Positions 26,274-34,222 are shown, counted from the stretch's first letter. The stretch is DNA of 41,385 nucleotides from Deltaproteobacteria bacterium (GCA_011773515.1 WVXK01000093.1:16775-58159), one strand, 5' to 3'. The notes: generated by a model not told the origin, from the letters alone. Translations and numbers: made by a program.

Positions 26274-27056
26274 TTACTCGTGGCATAACGTGCATGATGC
26301 CGGAGATACGATGTTGCAGCACTTCCTCGGTGCGTAGCCGACATAGTAGACTCGAGGTGAGGTTCCGAAACTTTCGTTGATCCTTCGGGTCCCGCTCATT
26401 CCGATCAACTCCGAGACCAGTGATTTCGGATCCCTCCCGTCTCCAAAGTACATCGCCCTGCCGATGCAGGTGGAGACGCAGGCTGGAATCAACCCCGCCT
26501 CCAGCCGGTGAAGACAGAAGGTACACTTTCTGATCGTCCCCGAGAGTTTTTTGCCCTTTCTCGTGTGCTTGCTCCCATTTTCGAAAAATTCCCGCGTCTC
26601 ATAGGGCTCGATATTTGGTGTCCCGTCGGTGTAGAAATCGCCCTTGTCCAGGGAAATGGCCGTGTAAGGACAGGCTTTTACAGCTTCCTCCCCTGCCTTT
26701 GGATTTTTCTTAAGCTTCTCATAGTTCAGGATGACGATTCCGTCGGACCGTTTTTTTATCGCTTCCTTCTCGTGTTTGTCGCAGGCTTCCTTGCAGGGTG
26801 GATCGTCGCAGTGCTGACAGTTCGTGGGCATGGGAAACCTGTCGAGATCCGGGTAGTCCCCGCTTTCGACGCCATAAACAACCCTGTACGACATGCCGAT
26901 AGGAGTTACGTTTTCGGCCATGCAGGAAACGGCGCATGCGTGGCACTCGATGCATTTCCTCATGTCGACTACCATCACCCAGGACCTGTCGGATTTCTTC
27001 TTTTGAAGCGCCCTATCGAGGTCCTCGTGCATCCTTACAAGTTCTCCCGTAGCCAT
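26274..27056 (-). CDS. Four-cluster ferredoxin subunit of the molybdoenzyme (TtrB/NrfC-like)
   Basis: 260 residues from ATG 27056, which has TAGGAGGAATC upstream; the frame is open to 27218 without protein-like sequence. Four [4Fe-4S] groups are visible: C35-x2-C38-x2-C41-x3-C45, C80-x2-C83-x4-C88-x3-C92, C129 (KACPY) and C178-x2-C181-x11-C193-x3-C197, the usual electron-wire subunit of DMSO-reductase-family complexes. It has no signal peptide, so it probably rides with the Tat-bearing partner. The C-terminus is unusual: RKCCNIVSPASCTLCHE contains a CxxCH sequence (255-259), normally a haem c site. Confidence 0.88.
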   Translation of the reverse strand: MATGELVRMHEDLDRALQKKKSDRSWVMVVDMRKCIECHACAVSCMAENVTPIGMSYRVVYGVESGDYPDLDRFPMPTNCQHCDDPPCKEACDKHEKEAIKKRSDGIVILNYEKLKKNPKAGEEAVKACPYTAISLDKGDFYTDGTPNIEPYETREFFENGSKHTRKGKKLSGTIRKCTFCLHRLEAGLIPACVSTCIGRAMYFGDGRDPKSLVSELIGMSGTRRINESFGTSPRVYYVGYAPRKCCNIVSPASCTLCHE

Positions 27057-27135
27057 GATTCCTCCTATTCTGAAATGTTTTTCCCCTCCGCTGCGCGTGT
27101 TTTCATGGAAACTTGAATTGTTTTTACTCCGTAGA

Positions 27136-27151
27136 CACAAGAAGTGTGCCA
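27136..27151 (-). promoter_or_regulatory. Candidate sigma-54 promoter of the molybdoenzyme operon
   Basis: The minus strand reads TGGCACA-CTTC-TTGTG, matching the -24/-12 consensus TGGCACG-N4-TTGCA except for two bases, with the required ten bases between GG and the -12 G. Transcription would start about 27125, leaving a 65-70-nt leader before the ferredoxin ATG. It is nearly identical to the element at 28729-28743. Confidence 0.65.
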
Positions 27152-27352
27152 GAAGGAAATGGTTCAGGGATCTATTGCCGGGTGAGTTGCAATTCAAAGG
27201 GCCAGGTGGAGTAAGCATTCTTATTGCAGATCAATAGGTTGGGGGTTTTCCATCGATTGTGAGATGCAAGATGCTTTTTTATTGGAAGCTCCTCTTATCA
27301 CGGATTTAAGGAAAACGGCACTGAATCAAGGGGGGAGAATCGGGGTCGGTGA

Positions 27353-27384
27353 GTGTAACCTGTCCCACAACCGTGGTGTCCCAC
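27353..27384 (+). promoter_or_regulatory. Candidate activator-binding element, copy 1
   Basis: GTGTAACCTG starts a stretch that matches the copy at 28973 in 18 of its first 23 bases without gaps, including CACA and GTG blocks, and ends in GTGTCCCAC. It lies about 200 bp upstream of the -24 element at 27151, a usual place for a sigma-54 enhancer site. Confidence 0.5.
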
Positions 27385-27559
27385 AGAGACGGAACATCAC
27401 CGGTAATAATCCCTTTTCCACATCCACCTTCCCTCATCTATCGTCGGCCCCATGCGGGCCAGCTCAACGCGCAGGGGAATAATCCTTTTCCCCCAATTAA
27501 GAGATGTGTTCTCTACGGGATCTATCCCCGTCCCCAAAGATGCGTTCTGCTGGGAATCG

Positions 27560-27838
27560 TTACATGATAAACACGTCCGCTTCGATCTTGCCCCCGGGTT
27601 CACGGGAATTTACGAGGCACATGACCTCCCGCTTCATCAACATCCTTTCCAGGAGCGGCTTCGGACGTGCGCCGACGAGGGAGACGATCTCCGCTGGCTT
27701 CAGCCTGTTGATGTGTATTTTTTCTTCCTCATCGTATATGTTCCGGTTCTTTTTCCCCACCCGGGTAACCGTCAACTCGAAGGTGTCCCCGTCCAGGACG
27801 TGGACGACGTTACCTATCAGGAAATCTTTGTGCGACAT
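27560..27838 (-). CDS. Small tandem-paralog protein C (possible SNase/OB-fold-like), function unknown
   Basis: A 92-residue protein, third of three tandem paralogs. It opens GNVVHVLDGDTFELTVTRVG, then EEEKIHINRLKP, and ends REVMCLVNSREPGGKIEADVFIM. The pattern (strand, LDGDT turn, strands, helix with LLERML, then CLVNSR...G-IEADV) resembles the OB-fold core of staphylococcal nuclease domains, with DGDT retained here. The positions of the nuclease arginines seem to be occupied by Lys or other residues, so catalysis is doubtful. No signal peptide, so cytoplasmic. AAAGGAGGG precedes the ATG. It lies 43 nt after copy B. Confidence 0.82.
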   Translation of the reverse strand: MSHKDFLIGNVVHVLDGDTFELTVTRVGKKNRNIYDEEEKIHINRLKPAEIVSLVGARPKPLLERMLMKREVMCLVNSREPGGKIEADVFIM

Positions 27839-27881
27839 TTTGGCCCTCCTTTCTGGATAGGGTTTGACTGCAGTTGCCGAG

Positions 27882-28154
27882 CTACAGGAGATAAATTTCG
27901 GCCTCTATGTTCCCCCGGTCGTCCCGGCTGTTTACGAGGCAGGACACTTCTTTTCCGATCAGTGCCTTTTCGAGAAAGGGTTTCCAGCGATAATCGTTCT
28001 GTGTGAAGATGAGAAACGGTTTTATATCCACTATATGAATCCTCTCCTTGCCTCCGTAGGCGCCCTGATTGGCTCTCCCGGTTTGCGTAACCTCGATCTC
28101 GATGGAATTCTCGTCGATAACGTTCAGCACGCACCCTTTGATGAAATCTTTCAT
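27882..28154 (-). CDS. Small tandem-paralog protein B, function unknown
   Basis: A 90-residue paralog of its two neighbours. It shares VLNVIDENSIEIEVTQTG, then a variable segment, KERIHIVDIKP, FLEKALIGKEV, and SCLVNSRDDRGNIEAEIYLL. The single conserved cysteine in V-x-CLV is present in all three copies. The nuclease-like DGDT has become DENS, so any enzymatic role looks lost. GGGGAGGTTGAGG precedes the ATG, and it starts 65 nt after copy A. Cytoplasmic by absence of any signal or membrane helix. Family not recognised beyond the weak SNase-like resemblance. Confidence 0.82.
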   Translation of the reverse strand: MKDFIKGCVLNVIDENSIEIEVTQTGRANQGAYGGKERIHIVDIKPFLIFTQNDYRWKPFLEKALIGKEVSCLVNSRDDRGNIEAEIYLL

Positions 28155-28219
28155 GGCCTCAACCTCCCCTTTTCAGATCCGGTTTCACCTGCCCCCGCAA
28201 AGAGCTCCTGCGGTGAGCA

Positions 28220-28525
28220 TCAAGCCGCTCCCGCTTCGTCACGGACATCCCGGTCCAGGATGTACACATCCGCCTCGATACCTCCGCTTGCACGGCGGGC
28301 CCCGACAAGGCACATAACCCCGCTCCCTGACAGCCTCGGCTCGAGAAAGAGGTTTGGGCTCACCCTCTTCAGGATCCCCATCATGTTGGTCTTCAATTCC
28401 TTTATGTGTACTTCCTCTTCCGCGCCGTATTCAAAATGGTGGTTTCTCACTACCTGCGTTACCTCTACGGCGATCCGATCCGGATCCAGAACTTTCGTGA
28501 TGCGCCCGACGAGCAAGTCTTTCAT
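28220..28525 (-). CDS. Small tandem-paralog protein A, function unknown
   Basis: 101 residues from ATG 28525, chosen because GGAGGT lies 6 nt upstream and the protein then begins MKDLLVGR like its neighbours (MKDFIKG and KDFLIGN); the frame is open to 28645. Conserved features are ITKVLDPDRIAVEVTQVV, EEEVHIKELK, FLEPRLSGSGVMCLVGARRASGGIEADVYIL and a short acidic C-terminal tail found only here. It is the first gene of the three-gene operon, about 190 nt downstream of a sigma-54-like promoter. Confidence 0.8.
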   Translation of the reverse strand: MKDLLVGRITKVLDPDRIAVEVTQVVRNHHFEYGAEEEVHIKELKTNMMGILKRVSPNLFLEPRLSGSGVMCLVGARRASGGIEADVYILDRDVRDEAGAA

Positions 28526-28728
28526 CGTAAACCTCCGCCCATTTTCTTTCCGGTACACGCGGCCCACGATGTCAGGGGCGGGCCCTTCGGGGTTGGCCGT
28601 GCCGTAACCTTCGGGGGGGGATATGTCGGCAATTTTTCCATCCATACCGAAGGGCGCCTCCCGTTAGACATCGTTAACGGATCCTTCCTCCTCTGGCAGA
28701 GTTTTCAACCGTCTGGCTTTCGGTAATA

Positions 28729-28743
28729 ACAAAAAGCGTGCCA
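28729..28743 (-). promoter_or_regulatory. Candidate sigma-54 promoter of the three-paralog operon
   Basis: The minus strand reads CTGGCACG-CTTT-TTGTT, a full match to the -24 box and TTGT for TTGC at -12, with correct spacing. It points at copy A. Compared with the element at 27136-27151, 13 of the first 15 bases agree. Confidence 0.7.
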
Positions 28744-28972
28744 GGCGGGCGAAAATGGTGCAACCTTCACTGGCTGCGGGAGGCTATGCCGGCCCGTCAC
28801 CGGCCAGGTGAAAAAAAAATGTGCATAAGAGTCGTCAAATTCTCAAATATCTTGGCAGCTTAGGAAACCCCGCGCCAGCCGGTGACCGAATGAGCGGGTA
28901 TCCCCGTCACGATACGTCTCCTTTTCGAGAGGGAGCGAGGGGCACATATGAGGTTCTTCCGATGAGATAAAA

Positions 28973-29002
28973 GTGTAACCTGACACACACATGTGACACC
29001 AC
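28973..29002 (+). promoter_or_regulatory. Candidate activator-binding element, copy 2
   Basis: GTGTAACCTGACACACACAT followed by GTGACACCAC. The GTGT at one end and ACAC at the other make it an imperfect dyad. It lies 230 bp upstream of the -24 box at 28743 and about 20 bp after the response-regulator stop. See the first copy at 27353. Confidence 0.5.
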
Positions 29003-29022
29003 GGGAGGCGAAAATGCCACAC

Positions 29023-30729
29023 TCAATAATCTTTTTCCCCCCCGGAGATGTTGTACTTTTTCATTCTCCTGTACATGGTCTTCCTGCTTATCCCCAGGAT
29101 GCGTGCTGCCTTTGCCTTGTTGCCGTGGGTTTTCTCCAGCGTCTCAATGATCTCCTCGGACTCGCTTTGCCCTTCACCTGCCAGGTAGAGCATGTTCGCG
29201 CCGGATGCGCCCTTGAATTCCGGCGGCAGGTCGCCGATGGTGATGATCGATTGCCGGCAGAGGATGAAAGCGTGTTCCAGGGTATGTTCGAGCTGCCTCA
29301 CGTTTCCCGGCCAGTGATGGCCCATGAACAGTTTCATCACATCCGTGGAAACCCCCGCGATATTCCTGTTGAACTGCTGGTTGAACTTCGAAACGAAATG
29401 GCTGACGAGGAGCGGAATATCCTGGGTCCGGTCCCTGAGAGGGGGCAGGGGTATCTCCACCACCTTCAGGCGGTAATAGAGATCTTCCCGGTATTCCCCT
29501 TTCCTGACCTTTTCCAGGAGGTCCTTGTTGGTTGCGGCAACGATACGGACGTCCACCCTGATGGGGGTCGAGTCTCCGACCCGCTCAAAGACCTTTTCCT
29601 GGAGCACCCGCAGGAGGCGGAGTTGTATGCGGGGTGTGATATCCCCGATTTCGTCGAGGAAGATGGTTCCCCCGTCCGCCCTCTGGAACCGGCCGACCTT
29701 GTCGTGGACGGCGCCGGTGAACGCTCCCTTGACGTGCCCGAAGAGCTCGCTTTCCAGCAGGTTCTCCGAGAGGGCGACGCAGCTTACCTTGACCAGGGGC
29801 TTGTCGCTGCGGTCGCCCCGGAAATGGAGTGCGTCGGCAACCAGCTCCTTCCCCGTGCCGCTCTCACCGGTTATCAGGACGGTGGTCTGGACACTGCTCA
29901 GGTCGTCTATCAGGGAATATATTCTCTGCATGACCTCGCTCTTTCCGTGCATATTGCCGAACTGTCGGAGTTTCCTGAGATCCCGCTCCAGCGAATCCAG
30001 CTGCGTTTCGTCCCTGACCACCATAACGGCTCCCGAGAAGATGTGAGATCGGTTGTAAAGGGGAGAGGCGGTGACGGTCACCACCTGCCCGGGCCGATCC
30101 CCGTGGGCGCACTCTATCCTGTGCATTTCCACAGGCTCTCTTTCCTCTATCGTCTTTACGAGGGCGTCGAGGCATTTCCCCCTGCAGGGCCGGTGCTGGG
30201 AGGGGAAACTCTTCCCGATGATGTCCCGGGTGAACCCGCAGATCCTGCCTGCCGCCTCGTTGACCTCGATGATCGTCAGCTCGTTGTCGACGGTGACGAT
30301 CCCGTCCTTGACGCTCCTGAATATGGTATCCAGGTTTGAACGGTACCGCTCTTTCTCGTACACCACCGCCTTGTGCAGCAGCGCCATTTTCGTTATGCGG
30401 AGCAGGGTGAGCTTTCGAACCGGCTTGACTATATAGTCGTATGCCCCCAGGCGCAGGGCCTCCGTGGAGGTCTTTATATCGGGAAATCCGGTGATGATGA
30501 CGACGGGACATATGAGGTTCCTCTCCCGCGTTTCCTTGAGGATATCGATACCCGTCCTCCCGTCGAGGCGGATGTCGGCAAATATGAGATCGAATTCCTG
30601 CCTTTCGAGCTTCTCCAGGGCTTCGACGGAGCCTGTGGCTGTTTCCACCATGTAACCTTCGTCGGAGAGGAATTTTTCGAAGGTAAACCGTATCCCCTCC
30701 TCGTCATCGATCACGAGAATCCGTGTCAT
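29023..30729 (-). CDS. Sigma-54-dependent response regulator (receiver-PAS-AAA+-Fis HTH)
   Basis: 568 residues from ATG 30729, which overlaps the kinase stop (TAATG) and has a ribosome site inside the kinase end. Receiver domain 1-120 with phospho-acceptor D52. PAS-like domain about 130-245 containing C182/C186 and C207. Sigma-54 AAA+ domain about 260-500 with Walker A GESGTGKE (288), GAFTGA (335-340, the sigma-54 contact) and Walker B TIFLDE (355). C-terminal Fis-type helix-turn-helix GNKAKAARILGISRKTMYRRMKK. The PAS between receiver and AAA+ is an extra sensory input not found in NtrC. Likely targets are the sigma-54-type promoters nearby. Confidence 0.94.
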   Translation of the reverse strand: MTRILVIDDEEGIRFTFEKFLSDEGYMVETATGSVEALEKLERQEFDLIFADIRLDGRTGIDILKETRERNLICPVVIITGFPDIKTSTEALRLGAYDYIVKPVRKLTLLRITKMALLHKAVVYEKERYRSNLDTIFRSVKDGIVTVDNELTIIEVNEAAGRICGFTRDIIGKSFPSQHRPCRGKCLDALVKTIEEREPVEMHRIECAHGDRPGQVVTVTASPLYNRSHIFSGAVMVVRDETQLDSLERDLRKLRQFGNMHGKSEVMQRIYSLIDDLSSVQTTVLITGESGTGKELVADALHFRGDRSDKPLVKVSCVALSENLLESELFGHVKGAFTGAVHDKVGRFQRADGGTIFLDEIGDITPRIQLRLLRVLQEKVFERVGDSTPIRVDVRIVAATNKDLLEKVRKGEYREDLYYRLKVVEIPLPPLRDRTQDIPLLVSHFVSKFNQQFNRNIAGVSTDVMKLFMGHHWPGNVRQLEHTLEHAFILCRQSIITIGDLPPEFKGASGANMLYLAGEGQSESEEIIETLEKTHGNKAKAARILGISRKTMYRRMKKYNISGGEKDY

Positions 30730-33485
30730 TAGCAATCCCTCCTTGCAGGCAGGTCGATGGTGACCCTCGTGCACACTCCCTCGATGCTGTCGATCTTCAA
30801 CCTGCCTCCATGATCGGTGATGATGCCGTGACTTATGCTCAATCCAAGCCCCGTGCCCGCGCCCTTGGGCTTGGTGGAGAAAAATGGCTCCACCACCTTG
30901 TCCAGGATCTGGGGCGGTATGCCCGTGCCGCGGTCGAAGAAGGTGACCCGCACGAAGGGGCAGCTGTCGATCAATACCCGCTCGCTGCTGATTTCGAGGG
31001 CTTTGTCCTCGTGTGCCTGGGGGTATTTCATGGCGAGGGCATATCGCGCGTTGCTTATCACATTGAGGAAAACCTGCTCGATCTGCTGGGAGTGCGCCTC
31101 TATCTCGGGCAGGTCGGCGGGGCAGATGACGCTGAGTTTTATGCCCTCCTTTTTCATCTGCGTCGCCGACAGGGAGAGGGAGTTTGCCAGCAACTCGTCT
31201 ACGTGGATATCGCTTTTCTCCTCTTCGAAGACCCGGGCAAAGGAAAGAAGGCTTCTTACGATGCTCGAGATTCGGTCTCCCTCTTTCAATATGCGTTCTG
31301 CGTACTCCCCGCAGGGAGTCGCTCCGCTGAGCTCGTCGATGAGAATCTGTGCGTAGTTGATGATGCTGTTTATCGGGTTGTTGATCTCGTGTGCCACACC
31401 TGCTGCCAGCTCTCCGAGGGAGGCAAGGTGCGCGGCCTGCATCGCTTCCGCCTGGAGGGTTATCTTTTCCGTTACGTCGACCGCTATGTTGATCACGTAG
31501 GTGACCCTCCCCATCTCATCTTTGATGGGAATCGCCCTTACATCCCAGAATTTTCCGTCGGGAGTCGAGCGGTGTGCGCTCTCTTCCTTCCTGGATCGAA
31601 AGCTCCGCTGAACGTGGCAGTCCTCGCAGGGGGCCGGGTTACCGTACCACAGGGCGTGGCAGTGACGGCCGATCAGCTCGGCTGCCTCCATGGAAAAGAC
31701 GGCGGTAGCCGCTTTGTTTGCCCACTGCACTTCCAGGTCGGGGTTTATGAGGAGGAGGGCATCGGGGATCGCGTCGAGGAGGGTGTGGAACTCCTGGGAG
31801 AGCTTCCGGAACTTGCGTTCGCTCAGAAGCAGCGATTCCTCCCACTGCTTGCGCTGGGTGATATCCTGTGCCACCCAGACGATGCCCTCGGTTTCCCCGG
31901 AGTCGTTTCGCATAACGGAGCCTGCGAGAGACACGGGGATCCTGCTGCCGGTTTTTGTCAGGTAGGCCCTTTCGACACTTCCCGTGTCCATCTTGCCCCC
32001 CCTTTCCCCTGTGCCGGAGTATCTGCGCGGCAGCCCTTCGGGCAGGATCGTGTCCACCGGCTGTCCTACGAGCTCGTCTTCCGTGTAACCAAGAAGCGTG
32101 CATAACGCGTCGTTCACCGTTTTAATGATTCCCTTCGGGGAAATGACGACGAGCATGTCGTTCATGGAGCGAAGGATATTCTGGGTGTATTCTTTCGCCA
32201 TTACCATCTCGTCCCTGGAGTGCTGCAGCGCCTGTGACATCCTGTCGAATGAGGAGGCCAGCTGCCCCAGTTCGTCGCGGGATTTGAGCCCTATCCTGTG
32301 CCCCAGTTCGCCACTTCCGACGATTTCCGTTCCCCTTCTCAATTTGCCAAGGGACACGATGATGTTCCGTATCATTCCGATAAAGAAAAGCACGACGAGC
32401 AGGGAGGCAACCGCCAGGAGAAGAATGGCCTTGGCCCCGGCCGCGAGGGTAGCGCTGAGAAGGGTCCGGTGCGCATTTTCAATCTCCCGCTTCGCCCGGT
32501 TTAATTCCTCCGAAATCTCCTTGATCAGGATATTCTCGGTAAAAGGCCTCAGCGTCTTTTCGAAAAACTGCAACACCTCTTTCGTTTTTCCTCCGTCTTT
32601 GAGCTCGAAGGCCCTCCCGGCCATCTCCTGGAACTCGTTCACGTGTTTCTCAACCTCCAGGGCTCTCAGCACCTCTCTCTTCTCTTTGCCCCCCAGCTTC
32701 GCGTGGCTCTGTGCGGCCTCGAACCATTCCTTGAAAGAGTTTTTTACGTCTACACCGAGCGCGTCGAACTCTCTTTTCGTCTCCCCTTTTCCCGATACCA
32801 GGTGCGCCAGGATCTCCCCGTACTGCTTCCTGGTGTTCAGAAGAAGCTGGTCGGCGATGAGAAAATAGCTCAGGAAGACCCGCGCGAGGCGGACCTGCTC
32901 TATGCCTTTCTCTCCTACCCACGGCATCGTTCCAAGCTGGAGCAGGGCTTTTTCGTATGCCTCATCGACTTCCCTGATTTCTCTCGTCACGGCCTCGTCA
33001 AGATCGTCATTCAACACGTGGTCCGTCAGGGGCTCGACTTCCGTTTCCAGCAAATTGTATGCTTCCCATGCCTTCCCGGAATTTGCCAGCGCAAAAGCCT
33101 TTGCAATGCTCTTCTTGACCTGCTTATAGATCCTCTGAACATGAGCGGCCCTGTCGCTCTCCTCGTCTTTGTTCTGCCCCAGTTCCCTGCTCTTTCTGAT
33201 GGCATCCCTCCACTCCGCCTGGGCCCTCCACACGGTTGCCTCGAACTCTTCGAACCTCTTTTTGTCCTCCTCCTTTCCCGTGAACCGATAATCCATGGAA
33301 CGCATGATCTGCGTAATGATGGCAGAGCGGGTTCTCGTTACCCCGTAGAGATCGTTCAGGGAGGCCCCGACGATGCGTATCTGCCGTTCGTTCTTCAGGT
33401 AGCCCTGCATGAAAAAAACCGCATGAGCGCCAAGGATCAAACCGATTAAGAAGAGCAGGATTACGAGTTTCAGTCTTATGCTCAT
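30729..33485 (-). CDS. Membrane sensor histidine kinase with large periplasmic domain and two PAS domains
   Basis: 918 residues. TM1 about 7-27; a long helical periplasmic domain 28-345; TM2 about 350-372; HAMP about 373-425; PAS1 about 432-545; PAS2 about 562-675 with C609, C620 and C623 (C-x10-C-x2-C); HisKA with phosphorylated H699 in AAGVAHEINNP; HATPase with NVISNA, DRGTGIP, FFSTK and GAGTGLGLS. The periplasmic domain looks internally duplicated: about 85-183 and 248-345 share an EW-x-A start, a KAFALANSGK/RAFELKDGGK segment and an EPLTDHVL/RPFTENIL segment. The ATG/stop overlap with the response regulator marks them as a cognate pair. Confidence 0.94.
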   Translation of the reverse strand: MSIRLKLVILLFLIGLILGAHAVFFMQGYLKNERQIRIVGASLNDLYGVTRTRSAIITQIMRSMDYRFTGKEEDKKRFEEFEATVWRAQAEWRDAIRKSRELGQNKDEESDRAAHVQRIYKQVKKSIAKAFALANSGKAWEAYNLLETEVEPLTDHVLNDDLDEAVTREIREVDEAYEKALLQLGTMPWVGEKGIEQVRLARVFLSYFLIADQLLLNTRKQYGEILAHLVSGKGETKREFDALGVDVKNSFKEWFEAAQSHAKLGGKEKREVLRALEVEKHVNEFQEMAGRAFELKDGGKTKEVLQFFEKTLRPFTENILIKEISEELNRAKREIENAHRTLLSATLAAGAKAILLLAVASLLVVLFFIGMIRNIIVSLGKLRRGTEIVGSGELGHRIGLKSRDELGQLASSFDRMSQALQHSRDEMVMAKEYTQNILRSMNDMLVVISPKGIIKTVNDALCTLLGYTEDELVGQPVDTILPEGLPRRYSGTGERGGKMDTGSVERAYLTKTGSRIPVSLAGSVMRNDSGETEGIVWVAQDITQRKQWEESLLLSERKFRKLSQEFHTLLDAIPDALLLINPDLEVQWANKAATAVFSMEAAELIGRHCHALWYGNPAPCEDCHVQRSFRSRKEESAHRSTPDGKFWDVRAIPIKDEMGRVTYVINIAVDVTEKITLQAEAMQAAHLASLGELAAGVAHEINNPINSIINYAQILIDELSGATPCGEYAERILKEGDRISSIVRSLLSFARVFEEEKSDIHVDELLANSLSLSATQMKKEGIKLSVICPADLPEIEAHSQQIEQVFLNVISNARYALAMKYPQAHEDKALEISSERVLIDSCPFVRVTFFDRGTGIPPQILDKVVEPFFSTKPKGAGTGLGLSISHGIITDHGGRLKIDSIEGVCTRVTIDLPARRDC

Positions 33486-33614
33486 GCGACTTTCCCCGTC
33501 ATACGGAGCCTTTCGTGTGGCTCGAGGTCCCGCGGGTCGAAACTTTCCTGATCCAGACGGTTTTCTGACCGGGCAGTTGCGGAGAGGGTGATTTCCGATT
33601 TTCGAAATGGCGCA

Positions 33615-33630
33615 GGCAAACGCTGTGCCT
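33615..33630 (-). promoter_or_regulatory. Candidate sigma-54 promoter of the kinase-regulator operon
   Basis: The minus strand reads AGGCACA-GCGT-TTGCC, with GG-N10-GC exactly spaced and the TTGC of the consensus -12 box. It lies 130-145 bp before the kinase ATG. If real, the two-component genes are themselves in the sigma-54 regulon, possibly with positive autoregulation. Confidence 0.5.
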
Positions 33631-34222
33631 TATGGCCCCTCTGCCCGAAATGGAAGAGGGTGGTCTTTTGAACCCTTCCCTGCCAGATGGGATCATCTCC
33701 CCCTCGCCTATGCAGTTAAAACGACAGGCTCGCCAGGGTGCCACCTTCGCGCCCCGCACGGGAAAGCAGGGTGAAAGTGGCCGCTCCGCTTGAAATATCG
33801 CTCACCGGGAAGCCCTGTCTCCGGCGACAAGAGCCCCGTGGACGGTTCCCGCGTTCCGCCGGAGACGGAGAAGCGTGCCCTCAGCGCTCCCGTTTGCCGG
33901 TTTCACACGGACCGCCCCTGCACAGGGGAGAGCAAAATCGGTACCAGGGGGGTAAATACTCGATATTTAAAAGCGGGTTGCGCGCCCTGACAGGTTGAGG
34001 AAGAAATTTTTCGATATATTTCATAACCTTTCCTGATAATAAAATGTGAAAAAAAGTGGGGCAGGCAGGTAATTTTCTCAAAAACTGCCGCTTGGATTGA
34101 GGCGGGCGGAGCTGCAGTTTCGAAAAATATAACGAATTTGTAATAACCGGGGCTCAAATTACACTTTTGCCCCTTCCCCGGATTCCGGGTCCATCCCTCA
34201 ACGTAGTGGATTCAAAGAAAAA

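Larger units (their letters stand above)
27057..27559. other. Non-coding region before the molybdoenzyme operon
   Basis: About 500 bp without a supportable gene. It holds the sigma-54-like promoter (27136-27151) and the GTGTAACCTG element (27353-27384). Two imperfect direct repeats, GGTAATAATCCCTTTTCC near 27402 and GGAATAATCCTTTTCC near 27476, lie between that element and the stop of the small gene. A GGGATAGATCCC hairpin (minus strand) follows that stop. Confidence 0.6.
28526..29022. other. Non-coding region between the response regulator and the three-paralog operon
   Basis: About 500 bp with no supportable gene. Besides the promoter and the GTGTAACCTG element it contains a perfect 9-bp inverted repeat (GTCACCGGC near 28797 and GCCGGTGAC near 28880) and, on the minus strand, a run of nine T residues near 28811-28819. 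The transcribed leader of the small operon covers about 28526-28717. Confidence 0.55.

Noticed and set aside
28993-30339. Plus-strand open frame of 448 codons over the response regulator
   Set aside because: Antisense shadow; the minus strand shows Walker A, GAFTGA and Fis HTH motifs.
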